Shown one piece after another: positions 50,864-60,014 of a stretch of 64,000 nt of DNA. The first letter of the stretch is position 1. The number at the start of each line of letters is the position of its first letter. The position numbers were made by a program, and so were the translations under genes. The DNA comes from Acinetobacter sp. CS-2 (lineage in GTDB: Bacteria; Pseudomonadota; Gammaproteobacteria; Pseudomonadales; Moraxellaceae), in NCBI RefSeq assembly GCF_016599715.1, contig NZ_CP067019.1:1302001-1366000 (forward strand). The letters run 5' to 3'. The notes beneath the pieces were generated by a model. That model saw only the letters and a list, made by a program, of their open reading frames with translations, had not been told where the DNA came from and made no database searches.

Positions 50864-51583
50864 TTAACAGATCAAGAGCAGTCTATATTCACCTGCTTCA
50901 TTAGGCGCTCTATGCACGCAAGGTAAAACGGGCTGTGTTGGATGATCGACTGCCAGGCGCCAAAGATGTCCTTGACCTAAATTGATCGGGGTTGCATCCG
51001 CTTTGGGTGCATAATGTAAATCAAAGAAATATTCTTCCAAAAAATTTGCGAACTCGGCTTCTGGACCGTCATATAAGTCTTTAAGCTTTGCTCTTATTTC
51101 TGGAATTAGAATCTTTTGCTCAACCTGATCGTTTGGCAAAATATCACTGGCATAACCATAATAAGTACATAAAAAAGTATCTGTTTCTATAGGTGAGCGG
51201 TCAACATGGTAGGAATACACATCTGTTGAAATGAAATCTAACTCTTCATCCCGTTCATAACTTTTAAGTAAATTAAGAGAAGGGGATGCTCCAAAATCAG
51301 TTAATAGCTGTATATCCCTTAAGATCATTTCCCGAGCCAGATGACCTTGTTCGGAAAGTTGCAGTGCTAAAAGATCTTCAACAGAAACTTCGGTAATATT
51401 CTCTTTTAATTCAAGTTTGGTAACAATTTCTTTAAAATCCCCAGCTAGATTTCTATACCAGCAAAGGGCATTCATATTTCCTTGAAACTTCGAATTGACC
51501 AGTTCAGGAAAAGTTGAAACCATGCTAATTTGCTCGTGATCAGAAAGTGTATTTTTCATATTAGAATTAAATAATAAAACCAT
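50864..51583 (-). CDS. Hypothetical protein, weakly DUF1826-like
   Basis: A 239-residue soluble protein. 'VYSYHVDRSPIETDTFLCTYYG' (about residues 120-141) and the C-terminal 'CVHRAPNEAGEYRLLLIC' resemble the H-x-D...CTY-x-G and HR-x-P...R-L patterns of the DUF1826 family, which has a double-stranded beta-helix-like look. The histidine/aspartate pair and the later HR could then be metal ligands. ATG 51583 or 51559 may be the start; neither has a good ribosome site. It is monocistronic between cysS and the Kdo genes. Confidence 0.55.
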   Translation of the reverse strand: MVLLFNSNMKNTLSDHEQISMVSTFPELVNSKFQGNMNALCWYRNLAGDFKEIVTKLELKENITEVSVEDLLALQLSEQGHLAREMILRDIQLLTDFGASPSLNLLKSYERDEELDFISTDVYSYHVDRSPIETDTFLCTYYGYASDILPNDQVEQKILIPEIRAKLKDLYDGPEAEFANFLEEYFFDLHYAPKADATPINLGQGHLWRLAVDHPTQPVLPCVHRAPNEAGEYRLLLIC

Positions 51584-51923
51584 GTCTAATAATATAACTC
51601 AGCTTGGTATAAATGAAGCAGGATGAATGAAACACGACACCTACGCATCAAGTGGCTGTTTGCAGCTGGAATAACATGAGTTCATACAAATAAGAATGTA
51701 TATCAATTCAATATCTTAAGATTGCTATAGGATACTGGCTAAACCTGAGGCTAGGAAACTGAGGTTCGCTAGGAAATTAGGGAAATTCATGACCATCATT
51801 TCTACACAATTCGTGGAATCTTGTACATTTAGAAACGTGACATTTGCATAGATATGATAAAATTGCGAAAATTATTTTTTGCTTGATTGAATCAGCTCTG
51901 TATAGAGTAAAGGTAAACCTATT
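51584..51923. other. Intergenic region upstream of kdsD
   Basis: A 340-base region between divergent genes. No ORF or repeat that I can support. A GTGACA (51837-51842) followed by TAAAAT (51858-51863) lies about 65 bases before kdsD and is a weak promoter candidate (15-base spacer). Confidence 0.35.
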
Positions 51924-52916
51924 TTGAACCCCTCAAATATGCCAAATCAAATAGACTTTCAAAAAGTTGCACTAGAAACTTTGCGTATAGAAGAACAAGC
52001 CCTGGAAATATTGGCAACGCAAATTGATGATCGTTTTAATCGTGCTTGCGAAACCATTTTGCAGTGCCGGGGACGTTTAGTCATTACTGGTATGGGAAAA
52101 TCAGGGCATATCGGCCGTAAAATGGCGGCAACGTTTGCTTCTACAGGTACGCCATCATTCTTTATGCATCCGGGAGAAGCGGGGCATGGTGATTTAGGCA
52201 TGCTGGTTCCTGGCGATGTGCTGATTGCCATTTCTAACTCGGGCAAGAGTGATGAAATCATGATGCTGATGCCTTTGATCAAGCGTCTGGAAATTCCTCT
52301 AATTACCATTAGTGGTGATGACAAAGGCCCTATGCCGCAAAATGCCGATGTCGCTTTAACCTTGGGAAATATCCAGGAAGCCTGTCCACTGGGTCTGGCT
52401 CCGACTTCAAGCACCACGGCAACTCTGGCTTTAGGTGATGCCTTGGCAGTTGCCTTACTGGATGCACGTGGTTTTACTGCTGATGATTTTGCTTTATCTC
52501 ATCCAGCCGGTGCATTAGGTAAACGCTTGTTGTTACATGTCGAACACCTCATGCACACAGGCACAGAATTGCCAAAAGTCTCTCCAGATACACCAATGAA
52601 TCAGGTTTTATACGAAATTTCAAACAAACGCCTAGGTTTAACCACAATTGTCGATCAAAATGACGTTCTATTGGGTATTTTTACCGACGGTGATTTACGT
52701 CGTTTAATTGATAAGCAACAAGGCTTTGATGTGAAATTGCCGGTTTCTGAGGTCATGACTAAAAATCCATTGACCATTTCGCAAGATGCGCGTGCGGTTG
52801 AAGCTTTAGAGCGCATGAACGAAAAGAAAATCAATCAATTTGTTGTTGTAGATGATGTAAATAAGGTCATTGGTGTGATTAGCATGCATGACCTGATTCA
52901 AGCCGGGGTAAATTAA
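51924..52916 (+). CDS. kdsD: Arabinose 5-phosphate isomerase KdsD
   Basis: A 330-residue protein. Residues about 35-170 form a SIS sugar isomerase domain ('ITGMGKSGHIGRKMAATFAST', 'EAGHGDLGM', 'ISNSGKSDEI'). Two CBS domains follow at about 210-325 ('RRLIDKQQGFDVKLPVSEVM', 'VIGVISMHDLIQAG'). It converts ribulose 5-phosphate to arabinose 5-phosphate, the first step in Kdo synthesis for lipid A core. TTG 51924 has an AAAGG upstream; ATG 51939 is the alternative start. It begins the kdsD-kdsC-lptC-lptA-lptB operon. Confidence 0.93.
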   Translation: MNPSNMPNQIDFQKVALETLRIEEQALEILATQIDDRFNRACETILQCRGRLVITGMGKSGHIGRKMAATFASTGTPSFFMHPGEAGHGDLGMLVPGDVLIAISNSGKSDEIMMLMPLIKRLEIPLITISGDDKGPMPQNADVALTLGNIQEACPLGLAPTSSTTATLALGDALAVALLDARGFTADDFALSHPAGALGKRLLLHVEHLMHTGTELPKVSPDTPMNQVLYEISNKRLGLTTIVDQNDVLLGIFTDGDLRRLIDKQQGFDVKLPVSEVMTKNPLTISQDARAVEALERMNEKKINQFVVVDDVNKVIGVISMHDLIQAGVN

Positions 52917-52919
52917 TAA

Positions 52920-53459
52920 ATGGCATCTTATATTTTATTGGAACAGGCACGTTATGTTGAAGCCTTGGTTCTTGATGTCGACGGGATTCTGAGTGATGGT
53001 TTTGTCACCCTGACCAATACCGGGGATGAAATCAAGTCCTTTGATATCCGTGATGGTTTAGGTATGAAACTCGTACAGAAAGCCGGTGTAAAAGTCATTA
53101 TTATTACTGGACGTAAAAGTAATATTGTGGAAAAGCGCATGTCTGACTTGGGCGTAGACCTGGTTTTTCAGGGTCGTGAAGATAAAGGTACTGCATTACG
53201 CGAAGCCTGTGCCCAATTGAATGTTGCTCCAGAAGACTGTTTGTATATGGGTGATGACTGGCCTGATCTTTCGGCATTTGCAATTGCAGGTATGAAAGTG
53301 ACTGTTCCCAATGGTCATGTTGAAGTTCGACGCCGTGCTGACCTTGTAACCCAGGCCATGGGTGGTCGTGGTGCAGTGCGTGAAATCTGTGACATGATTC
53401 TGATGGCTAAAGGAGCTTATGAACAGCTACTTGAAACCTATACCGATGCCCCACATTAA
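52920..53459 (+). CDS. kdsC: Kdo-8-phosphate phosphatase KdsC
   Basis: A 179-residue HAD phosphatase of the C0 type. Catalytic D in 'LVLDVDGILSDG', T in 'VIIITGRKS', K in 'GREDKGTAL', and 'YMGDDWPDLSAF' give all four HAD motifs. It removes phosphate from Kdo-8-P. It starts three bases after kdsD. Confidence 0.95.
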   Translation: MASYILLEQARYVEALVLDVDGILSDGFVTLTNTGDEIKSFDIRDGLGMKLVQKAGVKVIIITGRKSNIVEKRMSDLGVDLVFQGREDKGTALREACAQLNVAPEDCLYMGDDWPDLSAFAIAGMKVTVPNGHVEVRRRADLVTQAMGGRGAVREICDMILMAKGAYEQLLETYTDAPH

Positions 53460-53500
53460 TTGTTAAACCATTCATTGAATTTGAGTTAAGTACCACACTT

Positions 53501-54049
53501 ATGGATACAAAAGTTTTATACCTAACTGCTATAGCAATTGCAGCTATAAGTGGTGGTTACTACTATTACAGTGGTAAGGGCAACAAGCTCGAGGTTGACT
53601 CAGCCAGAAGCATGACCTATTCCGCTGAAAAAATTAACCTGACTCAAACCGATGACAACGGTAATTTGTATGCCCGTGCTCAGGTCGATCGTATGGAACA
53701 GGACATGCAAAAAGAAACGGCCAAACTCGAAAACCTGAATGCTTCCCTGTATAAGAATGGCGCAGTTGATGCTACTTTTTATGCCAAAGTGGCGAACAGT
53801 TATGATGATAATCAAAAGGTGATTCTGTCGGGCAATGTTGTGGCGACCAAGTTGATGCAACAGGGCAAAATGCAGTTTCAGACTCAGGAATTAACCGGAT
53901 ATCCTGACACTCGGGAAATAGAGACAGACAAACAGGTCATTGTGCAATCTCCGCAAGCTGAATTTGTAAGCCAGGGGCTGAAAGCCAATTTAAATGACGG
54001 TCAATACGAATTTTTTAATATTCGAGGAAAATATGAACCACAATCTTAA
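53501..54049 (+). CDS. lptC: LPS transport periplasmic bridge anchor LptC
   Basis: A 182-residue protein with one N-terminal membrane segment (about residues 5-22) and a periplasmic beta-jellyroll ('GNVVATKLMQQGKMQFQTQEL'). LptC ties the inner-membrane LptBFG pump to LptA. The gene overlaps lptA by 17 bases, and its product is slightly shorter than E. coli LptC. Confidence 0.88.
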   Translation: MDTKVLYLTAIAIAAISGGYYYYSGKGNKLEVDSARSMTYSAEKINLTQTDDNGNLYARAQVDRMEQDMQKETAKLENLNASLYKNGAVDATFYAKVANSYDDNQKVILSGNVVATKLMQQGKMQFQTQELTGYPDTREIETDKQVIVQSPQAEFVSQGLKANLNDGQYEFFNIRGKYEPQS

Positions 54050-54599
54050 GCTTACATTGCCTAAAACCTTGCTTAAACAAGCAGCTTTAGCCGGTTGGGT
54101 TGTATTCTCGTCGGCAGCTGCATTTGCCATTCCATCTGACCGAAATCAGCCTATTTCATTGGTCGCAGACCGTGCAACCTATAATGAAAAAACCGGGGTG
54201 ACGACCTATAGCGGGAATGTCATCATCGAACAGGGCACCATGAGATTGCAAGCTAACTCTATTGTTGCCAATCTGAACAGTCAAAAACAGATTAGTAGCA
54301 TTACAGCGACAGGCGGTCCTGCACGTTTTCAACAGCAAACCGAGGTCAATAAAGGCTTGGCGAAAGGTCAGGCTCAGAAGATTCTTTATAATGCCCAAAC
54401 AGGCATTATCACCTTGTCCGGCAATGCATTTTTACAGCAGGATGGGGCAAGTATTCGCGGTAATACTTTGAAATACAGCATGAATAAAGGTGATGTTGAA
54501 GCGACAGGTACACCGAACAATACTGGCTCATCTTCAGGTCGCGTACAAATTATTATTCCACCATCTAGCTCAAAAACGTTCCCAGGAGCACGTGATTAA
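54033..54599 (+). CDS. lptA: LPS transport periplasmic bridge LptA
   Basis: A 188-residue protein started at ATG 54033 (AGGAAA upstream, inside the end of lptC). The signal peptide is cleaved after AFA. The mature protein is the OstA-like jellyroll ('[20 protein letters not shown]', '[12 protein letters not shown]', '[14 protein letters not shown]'). It forms filaments that carry LPS to LptDE. The final codons overlap the lptB start by one base. Confidence 0.93.
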   Translation: MNHNLKLTLPKTLLKQAALAGWVVFSSAAAFAIPSDRNQPISLVADRATYNEKTGVTTYSGNVIIEQGTMRLQANSIVANLNSQKQISSITATGGPARFQQQTEVNKGLAKGQAQKILYNAQTGIITLSGNAFLQQDGASIRGNTLKYSMNKGDVEATGTPNNTGSSSGRVQIIIPPSSSKTFPGARD

Positions 54600-55345
54600 T
54601 GGATCAACCGCTAAATCAGCCCCAAACATTGTGTATTAAACATCTGGCAAAAAACTATAGTAAAAGATGGGTTGTGAAAGATGTCTCTTTTCAGATGCAG
54701 AGTGGACAGATTGTAGGCTTACTTGGTCCAAACGGTGCGGGTAAAACCACAAGTTTCTATATGGTGGTGGGTTTAGTTCGGATGAACAAAGGTGAGATTC
54801 ATTTGGATGATCTTGATTTGTCAGACTTGGCCATGCATGAACGTGCCCGTAAAGGCATTGGTTATTTGCCGCAAGAAGCCTCAATTTTTAGAAAACTGAC
54901 GATTTCTGAAAACATTATGGCAATTCTTGAAACCCGTAAGGATTTGAACAAGCAACAGCGTCAACAGCGTTTAAATGAACTATTGGCAGATTTTAAAATC
55001 ACGCATATTAAGGATTCACTGGGGATGAGTGTGTCTGGTGGTGAGCGCCGCCGTGCTGAAATTGCCCGTGCTTTGGCGGCCGATCCCAAGTTCATGTTGT
55101 TGGATGAGCCTTTCGCGGGGGTTGATCCTATTTCTGTAGCGGACATCAAGGATATTATCCGTGAGCTTAAAGACCGCGGAATTGGTGTATTGATTACCGA
55201 TCATAACGTACGGGATACATTAGCGATTTGTGAGCATGCCTATATTGTCAGTGAAGGTGCGGTAATTGCAGAAGGTACACCGCAAGAAGTGCTTGAAAAT
55301 GACACTGTGCGCAAAGTCTATTTGGGTGAAGATTTTACTGTTTAA
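54599..55345 (+). CDS. lptB: LPS export ABC ATPase LptB
   Basis: A 248-residue ABC ATPase: '[16 protein letters not shown]' Walker A, '[12 protein letters not shown]' Q-loop, '[17 protein letters not shown]' signature, '[14 protein letters not shown]' Walker B. It powers LPS extraction by LptFG. In many gammaproteobacteria rpoN follows lptB; here a terminator follows instead, so the sigma-54 gene needed for the nitrate promoters must be elsewhere. Confidence 0.96.
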   Translation: MDQPLNQPQTLCIKHLAKNYSKRWVVKDVSFQMQSGQIVGLLGPNGAGKTTSFYMVVGLVRMNKGEIHLDDLDLSDLAMHERARKGIGYLPQEASIFRKLTISENIMAILETRKDLNKQQRQQRLNELLADFKITHIKDSLGMSVSGGERRRAEIARALAADPKFMLLDEPFAGVDPISVADIKDIIRELKDRGIGVLITDHNVRDTLAICEHAYIVSEGAVIAEGTPQEVLENDTVRKVYLGEDFTV

Positions 55346-55419
55346 TTAAAGTTTAATCAGAATGATTTAATCTTATAAATTACAGTATCATTTGACTTAA
55401 AATATTTTTTTAATTTAAG

Positions 55420-55446
55420 AAACCTTCTTTTATAGGAGGTTTTTTT
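55420..55446 (+). terminator. Terminator of the kds-lpt operon
   Basis: AAACCTTC/GGAGGTTT stem (one mismatch) and seven T. Confidence 0.75.
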
Positions 55447-55507
55447 GTATCTGCAAGCGGTTCAAAACAGGCTATACTGCTGCTGTATTGTTATTTATTC
55501 CAGATTT

Positions 55508-56107
55508 ATGCCATTTACAATTGCCTCATCCGTTACTTTCGAAGAAGACATTAAAAAAAGTCGCTTTCAGGCGATTGCTACACCAGTAGAAAATGAACAG
55601 GATGTCAAAAACTTTTTAGAGTTCCATAAAGATATCACCACCACACATCAGTGCTGGGCCTGGAAAATTGGTCATAATGTTCGTTTTAATGATGATGGTG
55701 AACCATCAGGTACTGCGGGAAGACCGATTTTGGCAACCATTGAAGGCAATGAATTAACCAATATCATCGTTCTGGTCAATCGCTGGTTTGGCGGTATTAA
55801 ACTCGGAACGGGCGGGCTAGTTCGGGCCTACGGTGGTTGTGCAGGGCAGTGCCTGGTACTGGCGGAAAAAATTGAACTGATTGAAAAAAAGAAAGTCAGC
55901 TTTGCCTGTCAGTTTAATGAATGGGCCATTTTTCAGTATGAGTTGAACCAGCAAAACATCGAATTTCAAGAACAATATACTGCCACAGGCGTACAGGTCG
56001 AAGCCTTGTTACAAGTTCATCAAATTCAGCCTTTGGCACTGAAAATTCAGGATGTGACTCGCGGACGTGAACAACTGAAAATTGTAGAAGAGCCGAACCA
56101 TGACTGA
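55508..56107 (+). CDS. YigZ/IMPACT family protein
   Basis: A 199-residue protein of the UPF0029 family. 'KKSRFQAIATPVENEQDVKNF' near the start, 'HQCWAWKIG', 'DDGEPSGTAGRPIL' and 'VNRWFGGIKLGTGGLVRAYGG' are the family hallmarks; a C-terminal ferredoxin-like domain follows. ATG 55508 is chosen, as the longer in-frame start at 55445 falls in the terminator. IMPACT relatives act in translation control in eukaryotes; the bacterial role is uncertain. It overlaps the next gene by eight bases. Confidence 0.88.
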   Translation: MPFTIASSVTFEEDIKKSRFQAIATPVENEQDVKNFLEFHKDITTTHQCWAWKIGHNVRFNDDGEPSGTAGRPILATIEGNELTNIIVLVNRWFGGIKLGTGGLVRAYGGCAGQCLVLAEKIELIEKKKVSFACQFNEWAIFQYELNQQNIEFQEQYTATGVQVEALLQVHQIQPLALKIQDVTRGREQLKIVEEPNHD

Positions 56108-56717
56108 ACAGGATCCGCTATTAAAATATCGTGAACAGCACAAGCATCGTTTGAATTACATGCCGTGGCTGTACTGGTCATTAAAACCGAAAAATCGCGG
56201 CTGGGCAGAACAGTGGCAAAAAGAATATCAGGCTTATTTGATGGAAATGGAAACTGTCGAAATTGGTGAAAACTGTTTTATTTCACCGCTGGCCCATATT
56301 TTTGCCGAGCCAGGCCGGAAAATCATGATTGGTGATAATACTTTCATTGCCGCAGACTGTACCTTGCATGGTCCTTTAGAAATTGGCAATGAAGTGGCCA
56401 TTAACCATCACTGTATTCTCGATGGTGGGCGCATGGGGATCAAACTGCATGATCAGGTCCGTATAGCTGCATATTGCCATTTATATGCCTTTGACCACGG
56501 GATTGAACTTGCACAGCCCATTTACCAGCAAGCGGTACGTTCTCAGGGTATCGAGATTGGGCAAGATGTCTGGCTGGGCGCGCATGTGGGGGTCAAAGAT
56601 GGTGTTAAAATTGATGCTCATGCCATTGTCGGCATGAACAGTATGGTCACAAAGAATGTTGAAAAGGCAACTATTGTTGCAGGTAATCCGGCCAGGTTTA
56701 TTCGTCATCGGGATTAA
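56100..56717 (+). CDS. Hexapeptide-repeat acyltransferase
   Basis: A 205-residue left-handed beta-helix protein. The repeats run from about residue 55 to 195 ('IGENCFISPLAHIFAEPGR', 'IGDNTFIAADCTLHG', 'IGQDVWLGAHVGVKDGV', 'IVGMNSMVTKN', 'VAGNPARFIRH'), typical of O-acetyltransferases of the maltose/galactoside acetyltransferase-like class, with a histidine in 'AFDHG'. The acceptor sugar or amine cannot be told. It overlaps the YigZ gene and is likely co-transcribed. Confidence 0.88.
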   Translation: MTEQDPLLKYREQHKHRLNYMPWLYWSLKPKNRGWAEQWQKEYQAYLMEMETVEIGENCFISPLAHIFAEPGRKIMIGDNTFIAADCTLHGPLEIGNEVAINHHCILDGGRMGIKLHDQVRIAAYCHLYAFDHGIELAQPIYQQAVRSQGIEIGQDVWLGAHVGVKDGVKIDAHAIVGMNSMVTKNVEKATIVAGNPARFIRHRD

Positions 56718-56849
56718 AAAATCCAAGAAAATGAAGATGAATCAGGGAGTAAGTTTAATTACATAAAAGCCTGCACAGCGGTGAAGAGTTATGCTAAGTT
56801 AAAATAACAATTAGACTTAAAGCCTGTATGGGCGAAAAGCGAGGCGAAA

Positions 56850-57692
56850 ATGAAACGTGTAATCGCTTGTATTGATTCTTCTCCATGTGTAAATGCAGTG
56901 GCTGAAGCTGCGGCATGGGTTGCAAAGCAGACACAACGTGAATTGGTACTATTACAGGTTTTAGATTATTACCCGGCTAGTTATCATTTGGGGGAAATTA
57001 GTGGGGTGATCGGGTTTGAAAGTAATGCAATGTTACTGAAAGAACTGGCAGAACTTGAACAAAAACAAAGTGAACTGGCACTGGATTACAGCAATAATCT
57101 TTTAACCCATATTTCTGACATGATTCAGCAGAAGTATGAGATTAGCACCTCGCATCTGCAAGAAAAAGGCGATTTCCTAGAACAAAGTTTTCATGTGCTT
57201 AAAGAAGATGACATCGCCATTATTGGCCGGGTCGGAGAGCATTCTGCGGAACGCAACAAACCAATAGGCAGTAATGTAGAAAATTTTATTCGTGGTGCAA
57301 AATGTACCGTCATGACCGTCGGGGAACAGTTTAAGCCACCCACACGATTCATTTTTGCCTATGAATATTCACCAACCTGCATTAATCTGATGAAACGTGT
57401 CGCACAAAGTGATTTATTAAGACTCTTACAGTGCCATCTGTTATACGTAGGTGATCATCCGGAAATACTGAATGAACCTTCGCAGTATTTACGTGATGCC
57501 GGGATGGATGTGGTGACTGAATACCGTTATGGCGATGTTTCGGAAAATATACTGGAATACCAAAGTGAACATGGCATACAACTGATATTACTGGGTGCAT
57601 TTAGTCACAGCAAGATTCGCCAATTCTTTTTGGGAAGTGTGGCAACCAGTATCTTCCGAAACTCAACCGTACCCTTATTGGTAGTGAAATAA
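56850..57692 (+). CDS. Universal stress protein, tandem UspA domains
   Basis: A 280-residue protein with two Usp domains. The first (residues 1-~145) begins 'VIACIDSSPCVNAVAEAA', and its ATP-loop region 'AIIGRVGEHSAERNKPIGSNVENF' partly fits the G-x2-G-x9-G-S rule. The second (about 155-280) ends 'LILLGAFSHSKIRQFFLGSVATS' and 'TVPLLVVK'. Tandem Usps often act as stress or redox-linked sensors. It is monocistronic, followed by an AT-rich gap that holds an inverted repeat with a DnaA-box-like core. Confidence 0.88.
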   Translation: MKRVIACIDSSPCVNAVAEAAAWVAKQTQRELVLLQVLDYYPASYHLGEISGVIGFESNAMLLKELAELEQKQSELALDYSNNLLTHISDMIQQKYEISTSHLQEKGDFLEQSFHVLKEDDIAIIGRVGEHSAERNKPIGSNVENFIRGAKCTVMTVGEQFKPPTRFIFAYEYSPTCINLMKRVAQSDLLRLLQCHLLYVGDHPEILNEPSQYLRDAGMDVVTEYRYGDVSENILEYQSEHGIQLILLGAFSHSKIRQFFLGSVATSIFRNSTVPLLVVK

Positions 57693-57730
57693 CTGAGTCA
57701 ATACCTAACAGGTTTGATTAATAATTGCCC

Positions 57731-57761
57731 ATAGTTATCCGCATAAGTTGTGGATAACTAT
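57731..57761. repeat. 10-bp inverted repeat containing a DnaA-box match
   Basis: ATAGTTATCC (57731-57740) pairs with GGATAACTAT (57752-57761) around an 11-base spacer. The right arm contains TGTGGATAA (57749-57757), a perfect DnaA-box sequence on the - strand. It lies between convergent genes, so it could just be a weak terminator. Confidence 0.45.
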
Positions 57762-57834
57762 ATGGACAGTATCTGTAAGTTATTAATAAAAAACAAAAAA
57801 AATAAAAAGATTGTTTTTTAACCTTTGTGTCATA

Positions 57835-58500
57835 TTATTTCACTATGGCAAGCGCAAAGCCATCATGTCCTTTGCTACCAACTGTTTGTAATGCAGTACA
57901 AGACAAAATTCGAGGATGGTCTTGCAAGGCTGTAAACATATCGCGAATACCTTCAATACTAGGTTTGTGGTTTTTAGGATTAATGATCTCGCCAGCACGA
58001 ATCACGTTATCCAGCACAATAATAGTCCCTGAATGGGACAAGTTTAAGCTGAGTTCTAGATACTCTGGATAACTCTGTTTGTCGGCATCAATAAACACAA
58101 AGTCAAATGGTTCAAAATCTGCAGGCAATGCCTTTAATACATCTGCTGCACGCCCCACTTTAAGCTCAATGGTCTGCGGAAGTTTGGCATTATCGATATT
58201 TTCCTGACCCAAAGCTGCATGAGTATCACGACCCTCAATGGTCAGAATGTAACCATCTTCTGGTAGCGCACGAGCCAACCACATTGTACTGTAGGCAGCA
58301 AAGGTACCCAGTTCAAGCACACGCTTACACTTGTTCATCTGAATCAGCATTTGCAGCAGCATGCCCTGATTGGGCGCGACTGCGAGGTGATCTGGAAAAC
58401 CTTTATCTTCAGTATTTTTTAATGTCTGTAGCAGAATGGGGTCTTCTGGAATTAAATGTGAATCGATGTAAGCATCAATCTCTGTCCACATTTGTTGCAT
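57835..58500 (-). CDS. O-methyltransferase, family 3 (SAM-dependent)
   Basis: A 221-residue enzyme started at ATG 58500 because AGGTGA precedes it by seven bases; longer frames up to 58734 overlap the peptidase-like gene and are unlikely. 'VLELGTFAAYSTMWLARALP' is the SAM-binding GxxxG-like loop, 'TIEGRDTHAALGQENI' the ribose acid, 'FDFVFIDADKQSYPEYL' and 'IIVLDNVIRAGEI' the metal-binding acids, as in catechol/caffeoyl-CoA O-methyltransferases. The substrate is unknown. Confidence 0.9.
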   Translation of the reverse strand: MQQMWTEIDAYIDSHLIPEDPILLQTLKNTEDKGFPDHLAVAPNQGMLLQMLIQMNKCKRVLELGTFAAYSTMWLARALPEDGYILTIEGRDTHAALGQENIDNAKLPQTIELKVGRAADVLKALPADFEPFDFVFIDADKQSYPEYLELSLNLSHSGTIIVLDNVIRAGEIINPKNHKPSIEGIRDMFTALQDHPRILSCTALQTVGSKGHDGFALAIVK

Positions 58501-58592
58501 AGTCTGGTCACCTGTGTTGCGATGCATGCATTTTAAACCTTTCCTTTCAGAGTGCAATTTATCGTTTTGATTTATTGAAAATAGGGCAATAA

Positions 58593-58621
58593 AAAAGAGA
58601 TCAGCAGGATCTCTTTTTTTA
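58593..58621. terminator. Terminator downstream of the M15-like lipoprotein gene
   Basis: AAAAAGAGATC/GGATCTCTTTTTTT stem. On the - strand it ends the lipoprotein gene. Confidence 0.8.
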
Positions 58622-58636
58622 CCGCAATACACGATT

Positions 58637-59350
58637 TTAAAAATTACACATCGAGCTGTGGCGTGAGTGGTCTGGACCCCAGGTGCGGTAACCTTGAGTA
58701 TCAATATGGATTTGACCAGAAGCATATAGCCCAAGTCCCATATTCAGGCTTTGTCCGTACTGCACCCAGAATTGACATAATTTAAATTTGCTATTTTCAA
58801 TAAATGCATAATCTTCTGCTTGGGGCACTTCAGGCCCAATACGGAAATCGATCGCCGAATTAAATAAGTGGCGTGATGAATTTGCGCCACCGGCACACTG
58901 GTTAAGTGACAAATCCCGGTAAACGGAGGTTACTTCAAAGTCAGTAAGCACTTTGGCAGCAACCAGGTATTTAAAGACACGTAAAGTTGCAATTTGATTG
59001 TTCCATAATTCACGGTTAGGAATCATATATTGGGGACGGCCGCATTTTTGCCAGTCACGGGCAGAACGCAACAATTCGAAACTTGGGATAATATTGCCGA
59101 CACCATTACGTTCCAGAAAATTTTCATATTCACGGACACGATGTAAATTATCACCGATGGCAATCCATGAATTATAAACATAAGGTACTGTTTTAGGTGG
59201 AATTGGGCGTTCAAGGCTAATGCGTTCTTGAGGAATGAAGATCCGTTTTCCATGGGGCATTTGCCCTTGTTTCTGAGGAGATGTGCTACATCCAATCATG
59301 ACAAGTGGGACCAAGCTCAAGCCCAGTAAGCCCTTTAAAACATGCTTCAT
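58637..59350 (-). CDS. Lipoprotein with M15-like (D-Ala-D-Ala carboxypeptidase) domain
   Basis: A 237-residue protein with a lipoprotein signal (MIGC; C21 lipidated). Residues about 130-235 match the peptidase M15 zinc fold: 'VTSVYRDLSLNQCAGGANSSRHLFNSAIDFRI' (SxYR, H and D ligands; shown here only as short pieces VTSVYRDL, NSSRHLF, AIDFRI) and a C-terminal IHID containing the last histidine. It may trim peptidoglycan peptides at the outer membrane. A sequence of cysteines in the mature part (four) could form disulfides. It is likely monocistronic. Confidence 0.8.
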   Translation of the reverse strand: MKHVLKGLLGLSLVPLVMIGCSTSPQKQGQMPHGKRIFIPQERISLERPIPPKTVPYVYNSWIAIGDNLHRVREYENFLERNGVGNIIPSFELLRSARDWQKCGRPQYMIPNRELWNNQIATLRVFKYLVAAKVLTDFEVTSVYRDLSLNQCAGGANSSRHLFNSAIDFRIGPEVPQAEDYAFIENSKFKLCQFWVQYGQSLNMGLGLYASGQIHIDTQGYRTWGPDHSRHSSMCNF

Positions 59351-59443
59351 TATAGAAATCAGATATTTATAAATACATGCTATTTTAATCTAATTTGAAG
59401 GATAAAATTTGAAAATATTGCAATCAAATGTTTTTTTAAGTAT

Positions 59444-59473
59444 AAAAAAAGATCAGCCTATGCTGATCTTTTT
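59444..59473. terminator. Terminator of fdxA
   Basis: AAAAAGATCAGC-CTAT-GCTGATCTTTTT, a 10-bp stem flanked by A and T runs. Confidence 0.88.
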
Positions 59474-59490
59474 CAGGCTCAGAAACAGTC

Positions 59491-59814
59491 TTATTTTTCC
59501 AAGTATTGTAACTTGTCGGCTTTACCGTTCCATTCTTCACGATCGGCAGGCTGGTCACCAATTTGAGTGATGTTTGGCCATTTTTGTGAAAGATCGGCAT
59601 TCAGCTCAATAAAGACTTCCTGACCTTCAGGCAACTCATCTTCCGAGAAAATAGCATTTGCCGGGCATTCAGGTTCGCATAATGCGCAGTCAATACATTC
59701 ATCTGGATTAATCACGAGGAAATTTGGACCTTCGTAGAAACAATCTACCGGACAAACTTCTACGCAGTCTTGGTATTTACATTTAATACAATTTTCAGTG
59801 ACAACAAAGGTCAT
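59491..59814 (-). CDS. fdxA: 7Fe ferredoxin FdxA
   Basis: A 107-residue ferredoxin. The [3Fe-4S] site uses C9, C17 and a later cysteine ('[14 protein letters not shown]'), and the [4Fe-4S] site uses '[12 protein letters not shown]'. The 45-residue acidic C-terminal tail is standard for FdxA of the Azotobacter FdI type. It carries electrons in the cytoplasm; the redox partner is not evident. It precedes mutS on the same strand in reading order but has its own terminator. Confidence 0.95.
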   Translation of the reverse strand: MTFVVTENCIKCKYQDCVEVCPVDCFYEGPNFLVINPDECIDCALCEPECPANAIFSEDELPEGQEVFIELNADLSQKWPNITQIGDQPADREEWNGKADKLQYLEK

Positions 59815-59970
59815 GGCGACAGCTACCTAAAAAATATGGTTCTAGTTACTCTTGCTGTATTTTAGGCAAAAATGCTGCTAAGTAACAATTGCTTTTATTG
59901 ATATTTATTATATATAAGGCTGTTAATTTTAGTAAAAATTGAATATTTCATTAAATATATGTAGTAAATG

Positions 59971-59999
59971 AAAAAGACTTCTATTTAGAAGTCTTTTTC
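59971..59999. terminator. Terminator of mutS
   Basis: AAAAAGACTTCT-ATTT-AGAAGTCTTTTT, a 12-bp symmetric stem. Confidence 0.9.
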
Positions 60000-60014
60000 T
60001 GGCACAGATTTAAA

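Noticed and set aside
51837-51863. Sigma-70 promoter for kdsD as a firm call
   Set aside because: The best -35/-10 pair has a 15-base spacer and weak matches, so it is mentioned only as a candidate in the gap entry.
55445-55507. Upstream start for the YigZ-family protein
   Set aside because: It would begin within the T-run of the lpt operon terminator, and the added residues are not part of the family.
58501-58734. Longer N-terminus for the O-methyltransferase
   Set aside because: The extension overlaps the lipoprotein gene, is not methyltransferase-like, and the AGGTGA site points to ATG 58500.
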